The notes: generated from the sequence alone by a model not told the origin. Counted from the first letter of the stretch, positions 1-11,909 are shown. The stretch is DNA of 64,000 nt from Bursaphelenchus xylophilus (GCA_904066235.2 CAJFCV020000004.1:9052001-9116000), one strand, 5' to 3'. A program made the numbers and translations.

Positions 1-387
1 CTTTGATAAGGACTCCGATTGATTGGGACTACCAGTGAAGTGATTCATTTCCCAAAAAACTTTTTTTCAATGCTCTTAAAACTTGACTCATTTCCAGCCA
101 TTGATAAGATTGTGGGATATAAGTTTTTTATGGCGTTTATGTTCGAGCTCGGACCTCACCTTTATCACGTGATAAATGACGAGGAATTGGGCTTTTTGGC
201 GGGGTTTTTTTGATTTTTAAAGGTTGTTTTAGTAAAAAATTGATCTTTTTTGGCTAAAGTAATATATGATTTTTGGCCTTGAATGGCTGTATAGTTGCTT
301 TGCACGGAAAATTTGCCAAAATTTTTTGATTTTTAAAAAATTTTAAGTTTTTCTCCCAAAAATTTCCAAAAATTTTTTTTCAGCAAC
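1..387. other. Upstream flank of the NIPA-like gene
   Basis: AT-rich DNA with a short open frame (19-213, +) that resembles nothing I recognise and starts at a non-ATG codon. A strong acceptor (poly-T then CAG) ends at 383, four bases before the start codon of the next gene. It is a candidate spliced-leader acceptor or the end of a 5' UTR intron. Confidence 0.4.
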
Positions 388-2306
388 ATGTCGACGACAG
401 AGATAGACGACGCGACATCAGATGGGTCAAAACCGAATCTAGTCGACTTTTACATCGGACTTGGACTTGCGGTCTCGTCCTCGATCTTCATTGGTTCCTC
501 ATTTATCATCAAGAAGAAAGCTTTAATTAAACTCGCCACAACATATGGTGGTGCTCACAGGGCGTCAGAAGGCGGGTACGGGTACCTCAGGGAATGGTCT
601 TGGTGGTTAGGAATCTTGACAAGTGAGTTTTGCTGATTAAACACGGTTTTGTTTATATTTTTCATAAACATGTCATGGATAATATAAAAAATTTCGGTTT
701 TGGTAAATCACGTTGAATTTTGTTGCCTATCTTGACTGATTATTTAATTTCAGTGGGCGTTGGAGAAGCCTGCAACTTTGCGGCGTACGCATTTGCACCA
801 GCATCGTTGGTTACACCTCTCGGTGCACTAAGTGTGTTAGTAACGTAAGTTAATTTGCTTTTATTTTTGATTCGAAATTTAGAGCGGTATTGTCGTCAAG
901 GATGCTGAATGAACGTCTGAATCTGCTGGGAAAGATTGGTTGTGCCATTTGTTTGTTAGGATCAACAACGATTGTTATTCATTCACCGAAAGAAGAAGAG
1001 GTCTCGACGATGGAGGATCTCGCTCTTAAAATGAAAGATGCAGGTACGAAATGGACAAAGGAGGGTCGGAGTTTATTTTGCGCTAGATTGGCTGGGGTTT
1101 TGATCAAAATTTATCCGTTTTTTCGTGGGATTTTCACGAAGTTTCATTTCTTTGGCCGTCTTTTTCTGGACTTTTTGCGATTTTGTGGTTGTCTGAATGG
1201 ATATGGGCATAGGAAGTTTTGATATTACTATCATTTAACTTGATGGATTTTTTAGCAATGTATCATCTCCAAGGATAGCTAAAATTTTATATTATTTTAG
1301 CCATTCCCCCTATATTATCCATGTTTTAGTATTCATCCTGTATGTAACGGCTGTGATCATCCTCGTCCTCACCATTATCATCTATGTAGCCCCCAAGTAT
1401 GGTCGTTCGAATATCCTGGTGTTTATCGCGGTTTGCTCCCTGATGGGATCATTGTCAGTCATATCAGTGAAAGGCCTCGGCCTGGCCATCAAGGAAAGTT
1501 TGGGTGGAAAACAACAGTTCACGAATATGTTGACATGGTTCTGGCTATTGTCGGTTGCAATATGTGTATCAATTCAGATGGTGAGTGATTTTAAAGGGAT
1601 TTTTTGGGGGTCTTGGGTGTTGTAGTAGGTAAAAATTTATATTTTTTGTTGAGAAATGGATTAGAAAGGTGGGTATTTAGATGGAGATAACATTTTGGGA
1701 TGCTGGATGGAGTTTTGGAGGATTTAAATATAATTGGAGGAATTTTTTATATTGTACATGAGCTTGAAAATTGATAAAGTTGGTCTTGTCATAAGATATA
1801 TAGGTGAAGAAGGTGGCAAATGTGATGAAGGCGAAGGTAGAGGGCTCTGTTAGGAGTTGGAAGCGTTTTTGAGACATCGAGAAAAAAAATTTTATATTGT
1901 GCATGCCATAAATATATATTTTTTCCAGATCTACCTCAACAAATCTCTGGATATCTACAACACTTCGATGGTGACTCCAATCTACTATGTGTTCTTCACG
2001 ACGCTAGTAATTCTGGCCTCGGGTATCCTCTACAAGGAATGGTCTTGCCTCGGAGCGTCGGATGTGATAGGAAATGTGATCGGGTTCCTCACAACAATCA
2101 TCGGGATATTCCAAATGCAGTTGTTCCGAGATGTAGAGCTCCCGATCCGAAGATTCCGCCTCCTAGTCCATAATCAATCCTTATCAGTGAACCAGTTGGA
2201 TCTGCTGGATTCGACCCAGTCCCTGGTCGATTATTACGACCAGAACAACCCCGACGCCGCTCCCCGCGACTACCGATCCCGCTCACAACTCACCGAAGAT
2301 GCCTAG
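388..2306 (+). CDS. NIPA-like magnesium transporter
   Basis: Predicted multi-pass membrane protein of the NIPA family (DUF803, drug/metabolite transporter fold), whose animal members move Mg2+ across plasma or endosomal membranes. Exons read as 388-622, 754-844, 883-1043, 1330-1580 and 1929-2306. Phases agree throughout and give about 371 residues, normal for the family. Family landmarks are visible: an N-terminal helix with [12 protein letters not shown], then [28 protein letters not shown], a helix [41 protein letters not shown] and the last helix pair with [16 protein letters not shown]. The tail after about residue 320 is polar and probably cytosolic. The start is the ATG four bases after a TTTCAG acceptor. 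Intron 2 is only 38 bases. The general role is known from the family; the ion specificity is inferred. Confidence 0.9.
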
Positions 2307-3149
2307 CCTTGACTTGTTGTATGTATATGTCTGTTGTACATTTCAGTAAAGATTTATTGACTAAAACTTTAATTTTGGGAAGATCCTAATGGATCAGAGC
2401 GGAAGAATGAGATTTTTTGAAAGATTTATGGGAAGAGTTATAGCAATTTGATTAGGTTTTACTAGACAGAGAGATGACTGATGATTTAGAGCACAAGAAA
2501 AGGCAATTTCATTAGGTCTTTGATGATTTTTTCGAAGAAAAATGAAGCTTTCTGAGGACCCTAATGGATCTTTCAGAAAATATTAGATTTTCGACGGATT
2601 TATGGGACTTTGATTAGATTTTTGTTGATAAAATGGTAGAAAGAAGACGGCTGAGAATATAACAAACAAGTGGGATCATATTTCCGTGGCTTTCGATGCA
2701 CGAAATTTGAGATTTTTTTGGAATTTGTTCGGAAATTTTGATTTTTATTCGAATTTATGGGAATTTTATTTGTTTTATGGGCTGGTAGTAGAGGTGGAAA
2801 GAGTTGATTGTTCGTAAGTGAGAACCCTTGATATCTGAGGTGTTTTCGATGATTTTCAGACAAAAATGGGGAGTCTGGGTTAGGTGTTCGTACATAAATA
2901 ACACTTGAATTTACTTGTTGTTTGAAAAGATTTGGCCATAAAAACGCGCAAAGCTTCCTCCATTGTGAGTTGAATTGTGCACAAACAAACAGTTGTTTGT
3001 AAAAGGTGTAAAGAGTTCAATTTTAGCGTTCCAAGGAACCGTCGAGCATTTTTTTTGTCATCGGAATTATTTTTTTGATTGTTTTTTGACCGATTGTTTC
3101 TTCGAGTAATCAATTTTACCCATTTTTAAAAAAATTTGCAGGCTTAGTA
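2307..3149. other. Intergenic, no gene seen
   Basis: AT-rich spacer after the transporter stop codon. Open frames here are short and unlike any family I know. The only structure seen is short imperfect repeats of phrases such as GATTTTCGACGG and CCTAATGGATC near 2380-2620. Confidence 0.5.
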
Positions 3150-3558
3150 CCAGAGATTGCCACGGCTCCGGAGCCGGCTCTTGGCTCCGGCTCTGAGCCG
3201 CTCCGGCTCCGAGCCGGGAGCCAGAGCCGGAGCAGGAAATTTTGGGTGCGGCTCCCGAGCCCAAAGTCGGAGCCAGGCGTCTCAGCGTTCAGAAAAGTAA
3301 AAATTTCGTGATCTTGTTAAACCAAATTGCTTGAAAAATACCGGGAAGTCGACTTGGTTGCAAAAACGTTGGGTGTATGATCTCTAATAACGTTTATTTT
3401 TGGAAAAATATTTTAAAAAATTTTTTGCACGGGAGCCGGGATTCGGAGCCGCAGACCTTTTTAAGTTTTTTATGGGAGCCGGAGCTGCAAATTTGGCCTC
3501 GGTTCCGGCTCTGGGAGCTAAGAGCCGGAGCCGAAATTTTGACCGTGGCAATCTCTGG
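3150..3558. mobile_element. GC-rich MITE with TTAGTA target duplication
   Basis: Non-autonomous DNA transposon of 409 bases. The terminal inverted repeat is CCAGAGATTGCCACGG (3150-3165, mirrored at 3543-3558) and TTAGTA is duplicated on both sides (3144-3149 and 3559-3564). Both arms are filled with iterations of GGAGCCGGAGCC-like words, so the arms fold on each other and on themselves. GC content stands out against the AT-rich surroundings. No coding capacity. The superfamily is uncertain: a 6-base duplication is unusual, and hAT or PIF relatives are possible. Confidence 0.75.
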
Positions 3559-3568
3559 TTAGTACCAC

Positions 3569-4242
3569 AAGTGCGACGCTCGGGGGTTTTTTTTTTAATT
3601 TTGCACACACGTCGGGTATGGACTAAATTTCAATTCCTGAAAGTTTTAGTTTGCGCTTTGCAAGCGCCGCCTAGATATTGAACCATCTTTGTCGCCGAGA
3701 GAGTACGCTAAAGGCGGAGAGCGTTCAGAGAGAAAAACACTTTTTGGCCATAACTTTGCCAGTTTCGTGCGGAAAAAATTGGTTTTTTATGGAAACATTA
3801 CACTTTACGGTAGAAATACAGTGACGGACCTGATCCAGTGGCAAAAACGTACCATTTTGCATCCATATCGAAAATGTGGCAAAATGCTTCCCTCTCCAAG
3901 TGAAAAAACTTCGATTTGAAGGGCGCACCCTTTTTTCCTCTCAAAAACAGCAGGCGCGCTTTTCAAATCTGAGTTTTTTCACTTGGAGAGGGAGCTATTT
4001 TGCCACATTTTTTGATGCTTCCTGGATGCAAAATTGTATGTACGTTTTTTGCTACTGGATCAGGTCCTCCATTGCAGGTTTTGTGTCGAAATTCAGCAAA
4101 AAGTCTCACATTTTTGCCGACTTTCGATCTAAAAATTTCAGTTGTTTCTGCAAAGCGCGAGCTAGGATTCTCGTATATATTCGAAAAGAAAAAAATACTC
4201 TAAATTTGTGCCAAGTTTCATCAGAATCTGAGAGTTGCCCTT
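3569..4242. mobile_element. MITE of the AAGTGCGACGC family, interrupted by a second MITE
   Basis: Copy of a repeat family that also occurs at about 7990-8640, 17210-17700, 40340-40890 and 48400-48720. It starts with AAGTGCGACGCTC and ends with a decayed inverted version. Inner landmarks are TTTGCACACACGTCGGG, GCGCTTTGCAAGCGCC and GAGAGAGTACGC. Comparison with the 17210-17700 copy shows an insertion after position 3828 that is exactly the Tc1-type MITE at 3829-4074. This copy is therefore older than the insertion. Confidence 0.7.
3829..4074. mobile_element. Tc1/mariner-type foldback MITE, copy 1
   Basis: About 246 bases, almost entirely two inverted arms beginning CAGTGACGGACCTGATCC. The insertion lies at a TA, and the right end is decayed. 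The family has five copies in the window (3829, 9405, 10333, 23656, 24971). CAGTG termini and TA duplication are hallmarks of the Tc1/mariner superfamily. No coding capacity. Confidence 0.75.
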
Positions 4243-4383
4243 GGAATACTCTTTGTTAAAAAATTTCGAAATAATGCAAATTTCGGAAAAATTGCGAAAG
4301 GTAGTTAAAACTGAGGTATTTTGAGGCCAAATTGGTCGAATAGATTCTTGCTTGGCGGTGGTTTTTTCCTCAAAAAGTCATCA

Positions 4384-6063
4384 ATGGCTCATCCAATCAG
4401 ATTTGTGAAGAACCTCGTCTACCACAACTACATCTATCATGTGGCGAAGCCGGTGGATCTGCATGCTCTTGCCAAGTCGGATTGGGGAGGTAGGAGGGAT
4501 TTTTTGAGGGCTGGATTACTGTAACAAAAGTTATAACGAGATTTTGATTTTTGGCCTAAAAATCTCAAAAACAAAAAATCTTGATAAATTTTTTTACAAA
4601 ATGTTTTGAATAAACCTTCTAGAATATCTATAGACTCTGTTTTTTATTATATTACTTACAGAAATTACAGTAATCTTTTTGAAAATCGATAAAATCTCAA
4701 AAAGTCATCAAAAATCCCAAAAATTTATCCGTATTTTAGCTGTAACCGGGTGCACCCACGGAATTGGCCGCGCGTATGCCGAGGAAATGGCCAAAAAGAA
4801 CTTCAATGTCCTTTTGATCGGCCGCACCCCCATCAAGTTGGAGAAAACTCGCTCCGAACTGGCTGCGAAGTACCCAAAGGTCAAGTTTGAAGTCGCCGAA
4901 ATCGATTTTTGCACTCCGTCGGAGGTGGAATATGAAAAGAAACTGAAAGGGCCTTTGGAGAAGGTCGGGTTCTTGGGTGAGTCGACAAAATTTGAGATTT
5001 TTAGGCGATTTTTTGACCGAAATTTTGGGAATTTTGCCAAAATTTTGGGGTTTTTTTGAAAATTTTTCGATTTTCTTTAGTTTTGGAGTATTTTCGGAAA
5101 AAATTTTCGCCAACAGGGACCTTAGAATGTCACTAGAGACAGTTGAGGACCTACTGACCCCATATTTTATCATTTTCTAAACGTATTTTAACTTTGTTTT
5201 CAGTGAACAATGTTGGACATGTTGCGCCATATCCGGACAAAATTTTGGACATTCCCAACGGGATGCGTGACGCATCCACCACGGTCCTGGTCAACGCGCA
5301 TTCCATGGCCATGATGTGTCATCTGGCGGTGGGGCATATGGTGAAACGGAATGGTGGTATCATTGTGAATGTCAGCTCGTCGGCTGGAGAACTGCCGTTC
5401 CCAATGTGGACGCTGTATTCGGCTACGAAGGTAGGATGAAGCTTTCAGGTCAGGGAAGCCAAAAATTTCCGATTTTGGGAATTTTTGGCCAATTTGGAAG
5501 GGTGTTGCGGAATGCCAAGGATTTGGTAGTTTGGCGGGAAATTTGAAATTTGATTTTTTGAAGGCTCTGAAAACTCCGAAAATACTTTGAGAGGGGAATC
5601 AAGTTGTAAATTGTGAAAAAAATCGATTTTTACATTTTCAAAAAAATATGTCATGATTTTAAAAATCTCAAAACCTTCAAATTTTTGGTGTTACAATTCA
5701 AATTCATGTATTTTCCAGAAATTTACCACCCATTACACCAAGTCGCTGCGCCGAGAATACCCCCAAATCTTCTTCCAAAACCTGATCCCGGGCTGGGTCC
5801 AGACCGAGATGTCGCGCCTCCGCCAACGGGCCTGGAACGTGGCCACCACCGACGAGTACGCCGCCTCGGCCATAAACACGGTCGGGCTGGCCGAAGAGAC
5901 GCGCGGGAACTGGCGCTGTCAGCTCCACTTTGACCTGTTTTTGGACCTCTTCCCCGAATTCATGGTCCAAAAGGCGTGGGCGCAGGCGATGGAAGCCAAA
6001 AAACAGGAGAACATCCTGTACGATCAGGAAAAGGCACAAGGGATCAGACAGCCGACCAAGTAG
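4384..6063 (+). CDS. Short-chain dehydrogenase/reductase, 17-beta-HSD12/LET-767-like
   Basis: NAD(P)-dependent oxidoreductase of the classical SDR superfamily. Exons 4384-4489, 4740-4976, 5204-5430 and 5719-6063 join in phase to about 304 residues. The nucleotide-binding motif TGCTHGIG is at residues 38-45, NNVG (usually NNAG) at 116-119, catalytic Ser at about 173 (NVSSSAG), and Tyr186/Lys190 in YSATK, followed by PGWVQTEM. The order and the hydrophobic N-terminal region resemble steroid dehydrogenases and 3-ketoacyl-CoA reductases (HSD17B12 type), which act at the ER. The exact substrate cannot be read from the sequence. Intron 1 ends CCGTATTTTAG, one of the unusual intron ends of this window. 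A polyadenylation signal AATAAA lies near 6118. Confidence 0.9.
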
Positions 6064-6340
6064 AAAGGAGCTGGGAATCGATATTTTGTAAATATTTATC
6101 GGAATTCGTAGAGAAAAATAAATTTTTTACAAAGCATTTTGATTGAATTTTTGGAAATTAAAATAAAAATTTGATCGAATTTTGAAAATTTTGTGCTAAA
6201 AACAGTCTTAAAAGTTGTAAATTCCAGAAAAAAAGTAGTGGATTTTTCTATTTTTTTCGAAACAATAAAAATTTGATCGAATTTTGAAATTTTTGGGGTA
6301 ACAAATAGTTGTAAAATTACATTTTTTTCAAAATTTACAC

Positions 6341-7796
6341 CTAAATTCCTGCAAAATGCTTGATCCATTGCCATGGGACTTTCCGCTTGTTCACGTATTC
6401 AAAAGCGGCATCAGAATGCACATACGGAATGTCCACGGAAGCCATCCGATCTCTTGACATCTTTGGCCAATTCAAGTCGATATTTCGACTGAAAAAATAA
6501 AATTTTGATGACTCCCCAAAACTCACATTAGATCCTCCAAAATTGCGACTTCAAATCCGAGTTTCACGGCGTCAAAGGCGGTGTCCGGGACGCAGATGTC
6601 ACCCGCAACTCCGCACATAAAAATGGCGTCAATGTTGTTGGCGCGGAGAACATCTTCGAGATCGGTTCTGAAAAGGAGTTGTAAAATACGTGGGACTTCC
6701 TTCAAATTTTTTTTCGGATGTCCATATAAGCTTGACACAAATTTGATTACTTTTTCTGAGCCATATGCGACATGTCTAGCTTGAGATTTCCCAGAAACAA
6801 TCGAGATTTTTGGTACAAAAGTTGGACAAAACTTGGCATTTTTGTTGCGAGTTTATCGATCAAAAATTTCAGAAAGTCGGAAAGTTGAATTTCTTCGCTC
6901 TCTTCGTCAATTCTCACCTTCTTTTTAAGCATGTATTTACAATATAAAATCGCTCTTCTTACTTTTCAAACCCTTCCAACCCGAAGCCAGAATGCGTTTC
7001 CACAAAACCGCTGTATGTCTTCGGAACAGTGACTGACCCCTGTGGCCTCTTCACCGCCGGATGAACATCAGCTCCCCAGGACCACTGAATGCAATGCTTC
7101 GGCATTAGGGGTATGGTCACTTTTGGGGACGCGAATTCGACAATCGCCAGCGGCTCAATTTTTTGCGAGGGATCCGCCAAAACTCGATCGGAATCATGGG
7201 CATGTTCAGCGAAGGAGATGTGATTTGGTGGGTGCCATTCGATGGTAAAAACGGTTAAATCGAAGTCCTTGGAACGGTCGATGATCTTGTTTATTGTTGG
7301 GATAATTTCCAGAGGGTCTTCTTTGGGTGGGCAGCGCTATAAATGGACAGGGATATATAGTATAATATTAGGTTGATGCATAATTATCCGGCGTTTTTTC
7401 AACAAATACTTGTAAGTTCAAAAAAATAGTTGTAAGTCCAAAAAACCGAAATCCGACCAGTTGAAGAGCACTTACAATAACTGGCATTCCGCCGGTCTCA
7501 ACCAGAAAATCATTTTGCATATCGATGACCATAAATGCAGTCTTCAGCCCATTGATTTTATCGACAATTTTTCTATTGAATTCAGCAGTTTCGGACGCGT
7601 TGAGACGGCCATCAAGATCCTAAAACATGGCATTAAAGAAATCTTTTTGGGATACCTGATCAAAGGCGTTGAAAACTTTCTTCAACGAATCCTCTTCCGG
7701 ACTTCCACTAGAAATCAGATTGGCCAACAAGAACTCTTTGAACTCTCCAAAATCACTGTCATTTTTTAACGGAGGGATAGGAGCGGCAACGGTCAT
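6341..7796 (-). CDS. Nicotinamidase with EF-hand, paralog A
   Basis: Isochorismatase-fold nicotinamidase that would hydrolyse nicotinamide to nicotinic acid for NAD salvage; C. elegans PNC-1/PNC-2 are the family model. Exons on the minus strand: 7656-7796, 7476-7619, 6963-7336, 6527-6667 and 6341-6488, giving 315 residues. A canonical EF-hand loop (DQDLDGRLNASE, residues 46-57) is split by intron 1. The expected catalytic triad is present as Asp80 (IDMQNDF), Lys201 (VPKTYSG) and Cys245 (GDICV). Metal-site residues include His130 and His176, but the usual Asp of the DWH motif is Glu128 here, as in paralog B. Closest paralog by sequence is B. The start ATG follows a CAG by four bases. Confidence 0.9.
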
Positions 7797-8792
7797 CTCG
7801 CTGGTTTTACAACGTTGTTAAATCGACAAGTTTTTAGACAGAATTTTTAACGCTCAAATCGCAATCAGTCGCCAATTGTTTACTTGCCAAAATTCGACGA
7901 AAGGTCAGCGCTTTTATACGAATTTAACCGTTTGACAGAAAAGAGAAAGACTATAATTGAGAGAGCAATTAGTTCGTAGCACAAAACTGTGTTGCGTTGA
8001 AAAGGGAAATCGAAAAAATACTCCCTATGTTTTGTGATGATGTGTTTTGTATGTTTCGCCGGTCAGAAGTATTAGAAATTGCACGCGACAGTTTTGAGGG
8101 ATGTTTTGGAGAACAAGGTTGGTCACGTATTTGTAAAATAGTTTTTGAACTTTGGATGCCCACGTAACTTTCAGGCTTTTGCTTGGAAAAGCTTGATTTT
8201 TTGTAGAAACATTATTCGCCGCATTAGTAATGGACAAGATCATATTCCATGTGCGAAAGCTCGAATTTTCTTTATTCTTTGCACACACATTGGGCATAGG
8301 CCACATACTAATTACAGAAAATTTTAACTCGCGCTTTGGAGGCACAGCCAAATTATTCAACGATCTTTGCCGAGAGAGTGCGCAAAATGTGGATAGCGGT
8401 CAGAAAAAACACACTTTTTTGGCTGTAAATCTCCCTATTTCAAAAGTAAGATATTAATTTTTTGTGGAAACTTTGCGCTCTCCGATATAAAAAAGACTTG
8501 CCAAAGGTTGGACTAAATATTTCATTTCTTTCTGGTGAGCCTGAGCTAGTAATCTGGCATACATCTCAGAAAACATGAGCCAAAATTTGTGCCAGCTTTC
8601 ATCAAAATCTGAGCATTACACTTAGAGCACTTGGCTAGTAAACCTGGCCATCTTTCATACGTTCCTGCTAGCCTCAATTTTAACTTATACAATGTAAATT
8701 TGTAATTAATGATTTTTTTATTTTTAAAATACGTTCTTCTCGCATACTACTATATCTTATTTCACGTTAAAAGTTGTAATTTTTTTGCACAT
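7797..8792. other. Spacer between nicotinamidases A and B
   Basis: Holds the upstream region of paralog A. The segment 7910-8060 is recognisably similar to 13970-14160 (shared phrases ACGAATTTAA, GAAAGACTATAATT, TTTTGTGAT), which suggests a duplicated promoter region. About 7990-8640 is a diverged copy of the AAGTGCGACGC repeat family (GCACACAC, CTCGCGCTTTG, GCCGAGAGAGTGCGC). No gene seen. Confidence 0.5.
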
Positions 8793-10976
8793 TTACGCTT
8801 TGATTCCCGCAAAATGTTTGATCCATTGGAATGGGACCTTCCGCTTGTTCACATACTCAAATGCTGCGTTGGAATGGACGTACGCAACGTCTACGGAGTC
8901 CATCTGCGCTCTTGCAGTCTTGGTCATGTCGAAATCGACATTGCTTCTGAAAAAAGTATTCTTTAATTGTTTTTTGGTCATCATTTTTAAATTTTTTTAT
9001 TGATCAAGAACTTACAATAAGTCCTCAAGGATTGCCACTTCAAAACCGAGTTTCACGGCGTCAAACGCGGTGTCCGGAACGCACATATCCCCAGCAATTC
9101 CGCACATAAAGATGGCGTCAATGTTCTTTGCGCGGAGAACATCTTCAAGATCAGTGCTGAAAAAGGAATTGTAAAATACGAACCATCCTGTACTCGATAA
9201 TACATTTGTAAGAAGAATCTTTTTCCACATGGTCATTTGGCGGATTTATAGCTAATAATTTTTTCTCTGACTGGCCTCCACATTTTGCCTGCTCTCTCGT
9301 AAGAAACGTTGAATAATCAGGCGTCGCGACTCTTGCGGGCCACAACTTTGCGGGCAGCCGACATTTCAAAACGATTAAAAGTATGATTTTTATTCCGTAG
9401 TCTACGTGCAGTCGGACCTTATCCAGCGGCAAAAAAGTACCATTTTGCATCCGGGAAGTATCAAAAAATGTAGGAAAATAGCTCCCTGTCCCAGAGAAAA
9501 AGTTCGATTTTAAAAGCGCGCTCTTCAAAATGGAGTTCTTTTAGTTGGAGAGAGAAGCATTTTGCCACATTTTTGATACTTCCCGGATGCAAAATGGTAC
9601 GTTTTTTGCTCCTGGATCAGATCCGTTACTGTCGTACGATAGAAATTTTACATTGGTAACTTCCTGCTTTATGACCGTTCTTTGTAAGCCTAAATTTTTC
9701 GAAATGTCATCAATTTCTCACCGTTCAAACCCTTCCAGCCCGAAGCCAGAATGCGTTTCCACAAGAACATGGTAGGCCTTTGGAACAGTAACCGATCCCA
9801 CTGGCCTCTTAACACTCGCATGAATATCAGCTCCCCATGACCATTGAACACAATGCTTTGGCAATACGGGTATGCTCACTTTTGGGGACGCGAATTCAAC
9901 GATTGAATGGAATTCAACTTTTTTCGAAGGATCCGCCAAAACCCGATCGGAGTCGTGGGCATGTTCAACAAAGGAGATGTGGTTTGGCGGGTGCCATTCG
10001 ATGGTAAAAACGGTCAAGTCGAAGTCAGCGGAACGGTCGCTGATCTTGTTTATTGTTGGGACGAGTTTTAGGGGATCCTCTTTTGGCGGGCACTCCTGAA
10101 AGTGGGTTATAATAAAAAATTTGTCGCAACTACAGCTTTTAATTCAAGAGGCAATGTTGGAGTTACGATACTGAAATTCTATTTTTTGTGGGCTAAATGG
10201 CCGAAGGCACGACCAAAAAAATTGTTTCTCTGATCGCTCACGGCATTTTGCATACTCTCACGTAAAAGTTTTTTTTGAATATCTAACCTGCCTTTGCAAC
10301 GAGCCAGCAAAAAATTTTAAGCAGCTTATATACAGTGACGAACCTAATCCAGTGGCAAAAAACGTACCATTTTGCATCCGGAAAGTATCAAAAAATGTGG
10401 CAAAATACCTCCCTCTCCAATTGAAAAAACTCCAATTTAAAAGCGCGCCCGATTTTTGTGAGGGATAGCCCTTCAAAACGGAGTTCTTTTAGTTGGTGAG
10501 GGAGTCATTTTGCCATATTTTTTGATGCTTCCGGGATGCCAAATGGTACGTTTTTTGCCCTGGATCAGATCCGTCACTGTATGTATGTCGTCTGGAATGT
10601 ATGCAAAATTTTAAAAGCATCAGAAGGAGCATTTTCTTAACTAACCTTTACTGGCATAACACCGGCTTCGTGGAGAAAATCATTTTGCAAATCAACGATC
10701 ATATAGGCCGTTCTCAAGTTGTTAACCTTATCGACAATCTTGCCGTTGAACACGGCGGTCTCAGCACTATTGAGGAGGCCGTCATTGTCCTGAAAGTATT
10801 TGGTTTGATTATTATATTGAGTTGTCTTTTATTACCTTGTCAAAAACTTGAAAAAGTTGCTTCAAACTTTTCTCATCCGGTTTTCCATTGGAAATCAGGT
10901 TGCCCAATAAAAAATCCTTGAATTGCTTGAAATCACCGTCAGTTTTCAATGGGGAGATGGGCGAGGCAGAAGTCAT
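8793..10976 (-). CDS. Nicotinamidase with EF-hand, paralog B
   Basis: Second nicotinamidase, same five-exon structure and identical intron phases as paralog A: 10836-10976, 10646-10789, 9722-10095, 9016-9156 and 8793-8946, giving 317 residues. EF-hand loop DKDNDGLLNSAE, catalytic Asp80 (VDLQNDF), Lys201 and Cys245 (GDMCV), metal ligands His130 and His176. Glu128 replaces the Asp of the DWH motif, as in A but not C or D. The high identity to A, including exon lengths 141/144/374/141, indicates a recent tandem duplication. Introns 2 and 3 each contain a copy of the Tc1-type MITE that the matching introns of A lack, so those insertions are younger than the duplication or were lost from A. Confidence 0.9.
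9405..9631. mobile_element. Tc1/mariner-type foldback MITE, copy 2
   Basis: Copy of the CAGTGACGGACC family in intron 3 of nicotinamidase B. The arms share GTACCATTTTGCATCCGGG in opposite orientation. The left terminus is diverged. Confidence 0.65.
10333..10579. mobile_element. Tc1/mariner-type foldback MITE, copy 3
   Basis: Best-preserved termini of the family: TA then CAGTGACG on the left (10331-10340), CGTCACTG then TA on the right (10572-10581). It is 247 bases long and lies in intron 2 of nicotinamidase B. The clear TA target duplication supports placement in the Tc1/mariner superfamily. Confidence 0.8.
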
Positions 10977-11058
10977 TGTTTACGAATAATTGTATAAAGG
11001 CTGCTGAAACAATCGAAAAAGTAAAGAAAGAAAGGCAAATCTCGATTTATGTGATATA

Positions 11059-11909
11059 CAGGGTGTCCAGAGAAATTCCGCGGAAAGTGTTTGCCGATTT
11101 CTCGGCGCTTAGGCAAGATATCCAAAAAATTCTTTTTGCATTAGAAAGAAGACTATGGGCGGTTTTTTGTCTAAAAAAGTTTTTTTGTCCGCCGACGCGG
11201 AACATACTGTATTCGGCGGAGACTTTTGGTAGCTTTTTTGGTCATCACACCAATCTTAAGAGCTTTACTATGATCCTGAAACTATCGGGAAGCCTTCAGT
11301 TTTTTCCACAGAGGATCAGAGGACCGACGACACCGCTATGCAATCGCATTTAGCGACTGCACCGCACTGTGCAGTTGCGTCAACAGCGATAAAGTCCGAC
11401 CGCACCGTGCGGAAGTTTGAAGCAGCGGGGCAAAGGGAAGTTCAAACAAAAAATATTTTGTTGTTTTCTGGTGCACCAAGTCGTTTACTGATGGCTAAGC
11501 TGCTGCCAAGGCTTGGCGACGAAATTTTAGAGAGCATATGGGATCAGCAAAGAATGCTAGCCACATAATGTTTGGGACATCTCCTATCCAAAGCTGAGTT
11601 GTGGCCTCCGCCGATACGGAAAGCTCGCCATTCCATTGCCGAACGTTTGGTAAACATAAAAATAAGATAACATTCTCTTTTTAACCGTCAGGAATCGTAC
11701 TGAAGCTTTTAAGATTGGTGTGATGGCCAAAAAAGCTACCAAAAGTCTCCGCCGAATGCAGTATGCTCCGCGTCGGCGGACAAAAAATCTTTTTTAGAAA
11801 AAAAACCGCCCATAGTCTTCTTTCTAATGCAAAAAGAATTTTTTGCATATCTTGCCTGAGCGCCGAGAAATCGGCAAACACTTTCCGCGGAATTTCTCTG
11901 GACACCCTG
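11059..11909. mobile_element. Mariner-type MITE, 851 bases
   Basis: Starts CAGGGTGTCCAGAGAAATTC and ends with its reverse complement, flanked by TA (11057-11058 and 11910-11911). The inverted arms extend about 235 bases with few mismatches. The unpaired centre has no convincing open frame but does contain two GCACNGTGC palindromes (near 11368 and 11403). It lies 82 bases upstream of the start codon of nicotinamidase B, so it may have altered that promoter. Confidence 0.8.

Noticed and set aside
10949..11353. 134-codon frame in the 851-base MITE
   Set aside because: It spans the TIR and its mirror also yields a frame on the other strand at 11681-11935. No transposase motifs.
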